DNA from: Candidatus Thorarchaeota archaeon
GTDB taxonomy: Archaea > Asgardarchaeota > Thorarchaeia > Thorarchaeales > Thorarchaeaceae
NCBI GenBank assembly: GCA_016840385.1
Contig: JAEOSL010000053.1
Coordinates: 1 to 22,438 of the forward strand
Direction of reading: 5' to 3'
Length of the DNA: 22,438 nucleotides
Positions 1-7,516 of this stretch are shown in pieces. Both the position numbers and the translations under genes were made by a program. The first letter of the stretch is position 1. The number at the start of each line of letters is the position of its first letter. Under the pieces are notes generated by a model, which saw nothing but the letters and a program-made list of their open reading frames with translations, searched no databases and was not told the DNA's origin.

Positions 1-3000
1 CAGAGTTTCTCAATAAGGTCCCGTGGTGGTTCTGATACATCTGCTTCATAGAGGGCAGTGAGCAGGAGGATAAAGAACTGGTTACCAATGATTGAGAGCA
101 AGTCTGGATGTTGAGCGGTATGTTTCTTTAGTACCAGTTCTTGTTCTGGAGCGAGTCCCTTGGAAATCCTTGTTCTATTGGATCGAAGCTGGAACCAGAG
201 TTTCTGACTAATCGGAAGAGACTCTAGAACCGTCTTCACTGACTGCAGGACACTGAGCATGTCTGCTGGTCGATTACGACTATCTACCAATCCACTAAGG
301 GAGTCAATGAGGTCGCTCCATTCCTGTTTCGCACCATGACGTTTTCTAATGATTTTTAAAACACTTCGGATTCCTCGTAGTTCTTCACGCGCTGAACTCA
401 CCATGTCCCTTATGTTGTATCTCAACAATGCAACATTTGGCGGATGGGTGGTCACCTTCCGTGGCGCTCCATACAAGCGACTCTTCCTGTACTCTCGTCG
501 ATGGTTGATATGAGCCAGCGGTTCAATACGGGTCACTCTATCATCATGTTCCTTTTCAGTCAGATACTGGTACGGTGTGTAGCACACTCGCGACAAGAAT
601 GGTTGTGGTGAGGATGGAGCACTTGGGAGCACTATTCGTTTGATGCGCTCTTTCTTTTCATTCGATTCTTCTGATTCCTCTTCATAGAACCGCTGCAAGT
701 GTGAAACAAGTTCAAGGAGTGGCTCTTCATCATCTTCATCCCATTCCCCACGAGTCCCATGTCTCTGACTAGAGTATGAGGAGGAGTTGAGATAGAAAGT
801 GTTCTGACTGATGATGTTCTCCTCTCGTCCACTGTCCGAGCGGAATCTCTCTCCCCACTTGTACAGGGGAGGTATCAGGATTGGAGCGATAGTAAAGTCA
901 TCGTTCTTCTCTGTGACCAGCCACCGTTGGTCATCCTCAACTGGGACATAGGAGCCATACCTTCTGGGAGCAGTGGGAATATTGTAGATTATCTCATCCA
1001 CAATGTTCATCCATGAACTATCACCATAGAAAGGAGCAATGCTTCTTGTGTCATAGCGTTGGCTTGTTTGCGTGGTGGGGACTGGTCTATCAAACCACAA
1101 TACTGTAGAATGCTCTGGTGCATCATTCAGGAACTGAGTAAGGAACCTATCAATTAATGGCACTCTCTCTCTTTGTGCAGAACCCCTTACTTTGTCGAAA
1201 CCAGAAACCACTATTACGGGTCGTCGTACTCCCTTGAGCTGGGACATGATATTCTGTCGGACCTGTATGAGGGCGGTAGTTCCATGCAGATAAGAAGAAA
1301 CTGCTCCACTCAGGTCGATGAACCTGACACGTCTTCTGAGAAAGCGTTTGATACTGGATGGTTGTAATACGGTCCTGAAGATGCGCCTTCTCTTCTTTGG
1401 GGTTGCCAATACTCCCGAGAGGTCAAACCAGAGTACATCTCTGTGGCTCCCCTTGGTCCGTTCGTGGAGAAGCTCAAGCCCATGCCATCGCGCCGCTATT
1501 TGTGCGGCAGACTGCGCAGGTGACCCTTTCCCGGACACTGTGAGATAGAGGATGAACTCACGATTATCATCTCTTTTCGTTGAATAATGGAAGGGGTCAA
1601 GATGCTCGACCTTCTTGACAGGAGTAGCCTCTTTTCTCTCTGCGTCACTGAAGAGCACAAGGCCCATTCTCAGATCTTTGACTTCAGGGTTGATATGAAA
1701 GTGTTCTCTCTTAGAGAGAGTAGTCCCCTCTGATTTGTGGTATGCTTCAATGACAAGCTCCTTGATATTATCACGAAGGAGTTCCCAGTTCTCCTTCAGG
1801 TCCACAACAAGTACTCCCTTCTTCAGACCTTTGGGTGGGTGGAGGTCTCTTCGAGCATATTTAGAATAACTCTGAATGATCTCTCTCTCATAAGCATCAA
1901 GTTGTTCTCGCTCATAGTCAATGGGTGTGGCATCGATAACTTGTCGCCATTCATCATCTTCAGAACGTCTGAGTTCCTTTGTGTGCTCCATTACCCGTCT
2001 ACTGCGGTCCTTTGATTTCGTGAAAGTAGCATACAGATCCAGGTTGTAGAAACACCGTGTCTTGACCTCAACAATCATACATGGTTCCCAGATATACTCA
2101 GGATGAGCATCATCTACTCGTTGAAGCCGCTTTCTCCTGAAGAGAATAATATCGACTCTTCCTCGACCATCTGCAACAGGCACCTCACAGACAATGAGGA
2201 ACTCGGACTTTTCTGAAACCATCTCGTCCCCGTATCTGAATATACTTGAGAGCGAGAAGGGTCGAATGGTAAACTCTGAGTTGGATACAAAATCGTGGAA
2301 TGAAACACCCAGTTTCCGGCTATGTTCAATGAGATCCTTCATGATATTCCTTGCATCATTACGACCAAGAATCTTATTCTTGATCAACTTCCGTAATTCT
2401 TTGACACGTTTCTTCCAATCAGAACTCGTTTTGGTATCACAACTATCAGCAAGGTCAAAAAAGAAGGAATCCAAGAGAGGGTATTTGGAGTTAGAATTGA
2501 ATACCTCTTCTGTTATCATAGTGTCTGATGAATCATGTTTATCTTTGAAGTTAGAGTCGACAAGAAACTTAGACAAGCTCTCTCTCAGGAAATGAGAAAC
2601 CTTCCCTGTGATGGATAGTGGGCGGCCATTGGTTCCTCCGTACTTGGCACGGACCTCTTCTACAACCTCCCTGAGGACCTTTGCACTCCCCCTGACAAAA
2701 CCATACTCTATCTTCCTCTGCCCTGAATAGACCTGTTCCAGAAAGGGGGTGAGTCGTCGAACAAGTTCGTCGAGATATCGTCGTGCATCCCTCATGGGGA
2801 CTGAATACTTCAAGCACTGACGGATCAATTCTAGTCCATGAGGACGGATCATATCTACAAAGTCAAGTTCAGCGGCTGTATGTTGGGGGACAAATTCAGG
2901 GATACGAGTATTCCCGGGATAGACCCATCTAATCTTCCCATCCTCAGTGTAGGTCTGCATGGGTGGTGGGAATTGAAATTTTTCAGCTCCAAGAGTTCTG

Positions 3001-3374
3001 ATTATTGCACCATAATAGTCTGCAAGATTGTTGATGTATTTCCTGTCCTCCTTCATCCGTTTTCTCTTGGTTTCAATATTTCCGTAAGATACTGAAGTAT
3101 TGAGGACTATCTTGTGATGATTGCGTCGGATATTGTTCTCTTTTTTCTGTAAGTGAGAAGCATCCGGTCTTCCCTCCCTCTTTGACTGCTGGTAGTTCGC
3201 CTTCCCCTCTTTCAAGATATCTTTGATACCTCTGCACCCCTTTCCTCCCTCATACAGATGTTTTGTGGCTTTAGTGGTCCTAGTCTTCGCTAGATACGCT
3301 GTTGCAGATAACCCTAGTTGTAGGGATCGTGTGAGAATCTTCCCGGGGTGGGGAGGGAATCTTGCGGTCTTCAT
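1..3374 (-). CDS. Large protein with PD-(D/E)XK nuclease core (C-terminus beyond window)
   Basis: I translated the minus strand from an ATG at 3374-3372 and found no stop through position 1, giving 1,124 complete codons with the 3' end outside the window. The N-terminus (about 1-130) is basic and helical. Residues about 391-440 form a PD-(D/E)XK-type nuclease core: GRVDIILF supplies D408 and, after a spacer, IVEVKTR supplies E436 and K438. A later part resembles a RecA-like fold in degenerate form: LTVSGKGSPAQSA near 611-623 is a poor Walker A candidate, and VIVVSGFDK near 720-728 is a hydrophobic strand ending in Asp. An acidic stretch lies near 878-905. I do not recognise the family. It is divergent from the RuvC nuclease gene, which suggests a functional pair; this is inference. 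The open frame is certain; the nuclease call is fairly good, the ATPase call weak. Confidence 0.85.
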   Translation of the reverse strand, partial: MKTARFPPHPGKILTRSLQLGLSATAYLAKTRTTKATKHLYEGGKGCRGIKDILKEGKANYQQSKREGRPDASHLQKKENNIRRNHHKIVLNTSVSYGNIETKRKRMKEDRKYINNLADYYGAIIRTLGAEKFQFPPPMQTYTEDGKIRWVYPGNTRIPEFVPQHTAAELDFVDMIRPHGLELIRQCLKYSVPMRDARRYLDELVRRLTPFLEQVYSGQRKIEYGFVRGSAKVLREVVEEVRAKYGGTNGRPLSITGKVSHFLRESLSKFLVDSNFKDKHDSSDTMITEEVFNSNSKYPLLDSFFFDLADSCDTKTSSDWKKRVKELRKLIKNKILGRNDARNIMKDLIEHSRKLGVSFHDFVSNSEFTIRPFSLSSIFRYGDEMVSEKSEFLIVCEVPVADGRGRVDIILFRRKRLQRVDDAHPEYIWEPCMIVEVKTRCFYNLDLYATFTKSKDRSRRVMEHTKELRRSEDDEWRQVIDATPIDYEREQLDAYEREIIQSYSKYARRDLHPPKGLKKGVLVVDLKENWELLRDNIKELVIEAYHKSEGTTLSKREHFHINPEVKDLRMGLVLFSDAERKEATPVKKVEHLDPFHYSTKRDDNREFILYLTVSGKGSPAQSAAQIAARWHGLELLHERTKGSHRDVLWFDLSGVLATPKKRRRIFRTVLQPSSIKRFLRRRVRFIDLSGAVSSYLHGTTALIQVRQNIMSQLKGVRRPVIVVSGFDKVRGSAQRERVPLIDRFLTQFLNDAPEHSTVLWFDRPVPTTQTSQRYDTRSIAPFYGDSSWMNIVDEIIYNIPTAPRRYGSYVPVEDDQRWLVTEKNDDFTIAPILIPPLYKWGERFRSDSGREENIISQNTFYLNSSSYSSQRHGTRGEWDEDDEEPLLELVSHLQRFYEEESEESNEKKERIKRIVLPSAPSSPQPFLSRVCYTPYQYLTEKEHDDRVTRIEPLAHINHRREYRKSRLYGAPRKVTTHPPNVALLRYNIRDMVSSAREELRGIRSVLKIIRKRHGAKQEWSDLIDSLSGLVDSRNRPADMLSVLQSVKTVLESLPISQKLWFQLRSNRTRISKGLAPEQELVLKKHTAQHPDLLSIIGNQFFILLLTALYEADVSEPPRDLIEKL

Positions 3375-3562
3375 CTTGATATTTTACTAATTTAGTCGTT
3401 CATTATAAATAATACGTAGAGTATTTTGAATATTGATATTTGAGCCTAGAAGCAAAATCTGAATAAAATATGAGGTTAAATAGTTAGTACAACTACTAAT
3501 CTTGTTAAATATAGTATGTCCTTATATAGCATCTATATTATAAATGTCTGGAGAATTTAACG
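3375..3562. promoter_or_regulatory. Shared divergent promoter region
   Basis: This 188-base AT-rich gap separates the two divergent nuclease genes. On the minus strand TATTTATAA (around 3402-3410) can serve as box A for the large gene. On the plus strand several TATA-like tracts lie between 3505 and 3545. A short inverted repeat TTAGTA-CAAC-TACTAA occupies 3484-3499 between the two promoters and is a possible operator. A GGAG ribosome-binding site about nine bases before 3563 supports that start. Confidence 0.5.
3507..3520 (+). repeat. 14-bp direct repeat, promoter copy
   Basis: AAATATAGTATGTC occurs here and again at 3644-3657, 137 bases downstream inside the nuclease gene. Both copies contain an ATG in the same place within the repeat. 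It may be a small duplication or a binding site. Confidence 0.5.
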
Positions 3563-5728
3563 ATGACACAAGATGTCCAGTGCCAATCCTGGAAGCAAGG
3601 GCAGAGAGTCAAATCAAAGCCAAAGCACAAGTCAATGACTGGCAAATATAGTATGTCTTCATCACCGAGAACATATCTTGTTGAATCGTTTTCTCTGAAT
3701 TCTGTGGAGAGAGTTGTTTCACGGAATGCAAGAGGAAGAGTTCCTGACCCAGCCTATAGAAATGATAGACAGGGAATAACTAATCTTTCATCCATCGTAA
3801 GAGGAACAGGAAAGAAAGTCAAGGACATGGACCTTGAAACCCTCACTCTTCATTTTGGAAACTACATACAGGCGGTCAATCTCCTTCTCTCACGGATATA
3901 CTCTAATCCTAGACGAGTAGATCAACTTGGCAAGGACCTAGCAGAGTATAAAGGAAGAGCATATACTCGACTTATGAAAGAGAGAAACCTCTGTTACGAA
4001 CACAATGAAGACATCAAGAAATTGGTCTATGGAAGATTACATAGAAATGTCCTTGAACAGGTTGGCAGAATGCTTCTTGCTGACTGGACTAGAAGGAATC
4101 TCTTCATAGCAGCTCTGAAATATCTTGAAACCTCCCCACAAGACACAGTTACTCTTCTTAGAAGGAAGAGGATTCCCTCCTTCTTGATCAGAAAGGTTCG
4201 TGATTCCTGCGAATCCACAAAGAACAATGGCTCAGGGTATCATTATGCTATGGGAGTGTTAAGGCAGGTACGTCTTGCCATTGACAAACACGTCCTTGAT
4301 ACTTTATGTTTCGAGATAGGTTGGAGAGCAAGACAGCGTAAGAAGGTTGCATCCCTGCTGAAGAACAACTCACCAGAGTATCAGCAAGTCTATGGTATTG
4401 TGACGAAACTTATTGAGCACTGGGTAAAGAAGGGCTATCCTTTTTCCACTCCTCAGCTTCGAAGCTACAGTCTTGACTTCTCTGCAAGTACAGAGAACTC
4501 TACAGGGCAGGGGTACTGGTTCACTCTTGACAATGAGCGAGAGAACGAGATACTCATGCATCTCAAACTTCCCCCTGGAATTGATGGAAAAGGAAATGAT
4601 GATTCTCCATACAAGGAAAAGACACTCTCCTTTCGCTTTCTTGATTGGCTTTCTCGTGCTGCCAGCAATGATAGAAGGAAGGCAGAAACTGCCAGAGAGA
4701 AACGTGAGATTAATCGGGCTGAGAGTTTGACCTTTCGTGCTGCAAAGTTTGAGGATATGCATACCCAGCTTATGAACACCATCCAGTTCCAACATTCAGC
4801 TCATAATCTTGCTAGGCTGAAGCAGCGCAAGGGCTCAGACCCTGAGGAGATAATCAGACTTCAAGAGAAGGTCAAAGCCTTGAAGAAGTCGCGAAGGAGT
4901 GCTCCACCACGCCTTCTCTTGAGGGACCATAAAGTAACTCTCCAGATTCCCTTTCTCTCTCCCAATGGGTTTGTAAGCTCTGAAGTCTTTGGCGACAGGG
5001 AATACTCCACCAAGGCTGGGGCTGATAGGGGTCTTCGTGCTCCTGTGGCTCTATCCGTAGAGAAGGAGAAATCCTTTGAGGACTTTCTTATCACTGTGGG
5101 AAACTTGGTGGAGAAGCGAGAGAGTATCAGAAAGTTTGTATCAGAGCTCACCTCGGAAGTTACATTGAAGAAAAATAACTGGGACAAGAAACGGTCCGGA
5201 CAGTCATACCCAACGCAGGTCCTAAGACAGGACAGACAGATAGCTGCGTCATGGAGAAAGATTCGTCGTCTTGACCGTGAGATTGCACGTCAGGTGGCCT
5301 CAAGGACCGTATGGTTCTGTGAGGAGCACCGGGTGAAGAAGTTGTTCTTCGAGGACCTGCGGAGCTTTCAGGCTCACGCGGGGTCACGGGACTTGTCGTA
5401 TAATCTATCCTCAAATCTATGGGGGATGATCATCGATACTGTCCGCTACATGCGGGAGTCGCTTGGTCACAGCAAGTATAGTGTATGGACGGTGAACCCC
5501 CGATATACTTCCCAGACCTGTCATGTGTGTGGGGAGAGAGGTGTGCGAGTAGAGAATGAAACCTCCACCACCGAGAGGAAGGGTGGAGAGTACTTCTACT
5601 GTAAAAAGTGTGAGGAACACTTCCATGCTGACATCAATGCAGCACGGAATATCATTCATGTTCAAGATTCCAGTGTCGTTCCTGGAAGGACGAAGGGCTC
5701 AGGTCCAGTTTTGTCCACTTTACAATGA
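3563..5728 (+). CDS. TnpB/Cas12-superfamily RuvC nuclease, 721 aa
   Basis: The C-terminal third carries a complete TnpB/Cas12-type nuclease: RuvC-I (AGADRGLRAPVALS, D488), RuvC-II (KKLFFEDL, E597), a zinc ribbon (C653/C656 and C680/C683) and RuvC-III (HFHADINAARNI, D690). Family members are RNA-guided DNA nucleases. The roughly 450 residues in front, mostly helical and basic, are far longer than in ordinary TnpB (about 400 aa in total) and give a Cas12-like size. A likely coiled coil lies at about 410-447. The C-terminal tail after RuvC-III is Gly/Pro/Ser-rich, as in TnpB genes whose 3' end overlaps a guide RNA. No TnpA, CRISPR array or cas1/cas2 is visible. A large PD-(D/E)XK protein is divergent from it. 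Superfamily is certain; whether it is a transposon TnpB, a Cas12-like effector or a domesticated nuclease is open. Confidence 0.93.
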   Translation: MTQDVQCQSWKQGQRVKSKPKHKSMTGKYSMSSSPRTYLVESFSLNSVERVVSRNARGRVPDPAYRNDRQGITNLSSIVRGTGKKVKDMDLETLTLHFGNYIQAVNLLLSRIYSNPRRVDQLGKDLAEYKGRAYTRLMKERNLCYEHNEDIKKLVYGRLHRNVLEQVGRMLLADWTRRNLFIAALKYLETSPQDTVTLLRRKRIPSFLIRKVRDSCESTKNNGSGYHYAMGVLRQVRLAIDKHVLDTLCFEIGWRARQRKKVASLLKNNSPEYQQVYGIVTKLIEHWVKKGYPFSTPQLRSYSLDFSASTENSTGQGYWFTLDNERENEILMHLKLPPGIDGKGNDDSPYKEKTLSFRFLDWLSRAASNDRRKAETAREKREINRAESLTFRAAKFEDMHTQLMNTIQFQHSAHNLARLKQRKGSDPEEIIRLQEKVKALKKSRRSAPPRLLLRDHKVTLQIPFLSPNGFVSSEVFGDREYSTKAGADRGLRAPVALSVEKEKSFEDFLITVGNLVEKRESIRKFVSELTSEVTLKKNNWDKKRSGQSYPTQVLRQDRQIAASWRKIRRLDREIARQVASRTVWFCEEHRVKKLFFEDLRSFQAHAGSRDLSYNLSSNLWGMIIDTVRYMRESLGHSKYSVWTVNPRYTSQTCHVCGERGVRVENETSTTERKGGEYFYCKKCEEHFHADINAARNIIHVQDSSVVPGRTKGSGPVLSTLQ

Positions 5729-5825
5729 ACGATTTGTATGTGTCTGCATATGATAGACTATTGTGCTATTCCAATTTGTGTAAAAGGGGAATCGATATTG
5801 TGGACTTGGGCATTTTTGGAAGGGA

Positions 5826-7232
5826 TTACTGCGGACTCTGATAGATGGTGATCGAGCAATGAACGAAACCTGATAGTGTAGAATTCTCGGCTGCGATAAT
5901 TTTCATAACCACTATGTAGATCCCGAAGTCTTGCCCAAGATTCCAACTACCTGCAAACCCACTATACTCGCCTTGTGTTCTGTTTCTATAAGTGACGAGA
6001 GATCTTCGAGCGGTCTCATTTAGCAGGTTGAATTCTGACTCCTGCATATGCAATGAAGAGTAATAGAAACTAAGTGTTTCAGGAGCAGAACCCCAATCAA
6101 CAATCTCACACTCACGATGAAAATAGTTTGACTGTCCAGCAAGTGGTGGTCGAATATTGCAGGTGAAAATATACCACTCTCCCAAATCAATTTGCTCTCC
6201 ATCTTCGGGACTCTGGTGGAATATAATAGCCGATTCTTCAAGCACTATATTTGAATAAGTTGTTGTCACAAAAGGTAAAAGTGCTAATAGTAGAATGATA
6301 GAACTGGCAAGTACAACTCTACGTATTTTCATTTCTCGTTTGAACTTCAGATTATCTCCCTTATGGTCTGGTTTTGATTCCCAAATCTCTGAATCTTTTT
6401 TCTGCACTAGTGGCCAGAATGAAGTGGTACGTTCTAGAATTTTGATACTGACAATAATACAGCTAATTGCCATGACACTAAAGACTACTAGAACAATAAA
6501 TACTGAAGCAGGAGTTGCATGGAATCCAAAATATGTTGCTAGCGATTCATCACCCGAAGGGCTATACCCAGAAAGAAGACCAGCCAGTATTCTTACAATG
6601 TTGGATGGGCTAAGCAGAGCAATACCTCTGACTAATGAATGTATGAAAGAGGGAGTATTCAAACCAACTGCCAGCGCCAGCCCTATGGTTAAGGCGCATC
6701 CAAGCGAAGTAGAAAGTATCATATCATCGGTGATTATCACAAGGAATACTCCAATGGTAGCTAGCAGAAGAGACACAACAAGAGTGGCAGTCATCACTGG
6801 TAGAAGATAGATGAGATACCCTGTACCTATTGGATCATAGAATGTTGTTTCCACTACCTGCGGTTCAAGGAATAATACCAGTGAAATGAATACACTGAAC
6901 ACTAGTACGAGGGCATATGTTTCACCTAGGCATCGAAGAAACACTTCGATACTACTCTTACCTGATTTTTCCAGTGCAAGGATGTGTCGTCTAGCGCTGG
7001 AAGTCCCGAACCGGATACCTGAAGCCAGAAAAACTGGTAAACCAATTGCCAACACATATGAAATCACGTTCGTTGCATTTACAAGAACTGCGAATTCATC
7101 TTCATAGCTGACATACGGACGTAATACATAACAAGCAATGATTGCAGTACTCGATACAATGACCCACCCAATAAACCAAAACTTGGTAGTACTGAATCGA
7201 TTAGCTCTCAGGTCCTCCACTTTCTCTACCAC
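5826..7232 (-). CDS. ABC-2-like membrane permease with C-terminal outer domain
   Basis: The 468-residue product begins at a GTG at 7232. It has about seven or eight hydrophobic segments (near 17-37, 50-71, 104-123, 136-167, 170-191, 240-265, 305-323). The segment before the third helix, ALEKSGKSSIEVFLR, resembles the cytoplasmic elbow of ABC-2 permeases. After the last helix about 140 mostly polar residues follow, containing possible N-glycosylation motifs (NET, NRT, NST), so this part probably faces outward. No ABC ATPase gene is adjacent, which is odd for a transporter. It converges with the nuclease gene, leaving 97 bases between the stops. The permease resemblance comes from hydropathy and the elbow only; the substrate is unknown. 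Confidence 0.8.
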   Translation of the reverse strand: MVEKVEDLRANRFSTTKFWFIGWVIVSSTAIIACYVLRPYVSYEDEFAVLVNATNVISYVLAIGLPVFLASGIRFGTSSARRHILALEKSGKSSIEVFLRCLGETYALVLVFSVFISLVLFLEPQVVETTFYDPIGTGYLIYLLPVMTATLVVSLLLATIGVFLVIITDDMILSTSLGCALTIGLALAVGLNTPSFIHSLVRGIALLSPSNIVRILAGLLSGYSPSGDESLATYFGFHATPASVFIVLVVFSVMAISCIIVSIKILERTTSFWPLVQKKDSEIWESKPDHKGDNLKFKREMKIRRVVLASSIILLLALLPFVTTTYSNIVLEESAIIFHQSPEDGEQIDLGEWYIFTCNIRPPLAGQSNYFHRECEIVDWGSAPETLSFYYSSLHMQESEFNLLNETARRSLVTYRNRTQGEYSGFAGSWNLGQDFGIYIVVMKIIAAENSTLSGFVHCSITIYQSPQ

Positions 7233-7461
7233 GATGATTTGCCCCTTGTATTAGATTAGGTTTGGACAACTATTAGTAAAATAATGAAGCAAAGAGTGTT
7301 TCCATCAATTTATCCCGCCCATTAATGATGCTATATAGATTAACTAAGACCCTCTCATGCCGTTCTAGCTGGTGCTAGGAAGTGGTGATGTTTTTGATAT
7401 TGAGCATTTTTAGAAGAGTATTACTTTATTTGGTCAAGGTACGCGTAAAACTAATAGCACT

Positions 7462-7474
7462 AAATACTATATCC
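7462..7474 (+). promoter_or_regulatory. Probable box A of the helicase-like gene
   Basis: AAATACTATATCC lies about 45 bases before the TTG start at 7517, which would leave a leader of about 20 bases containing GGAGTGGG. The rest of the 284-base gap 7233-7516 is AT-rich and shows no gene or strong hairpin. Confidence 0.4.
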
Positions 7475-7516
7475 TCATAGTAATTAATGCGCGTTTGAGA
7501 GACGGAGTGGGTTAAT

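Noticed and set aside
632..3095. Several small frames on both strands in the first 3.1 kb
   Set aside because: They all lie within the continuous minus-strand frame of the large nuclease-core protein and have no family features.
1..5825. CRISPR array or TnpA transposase beside the RuvC nuclease
   Set aside because: I looked for regularly spaced repeats and for a short HUH transposase frame in and around the cassette and saw none. The region left of the window is unseen, so absence holds only here.
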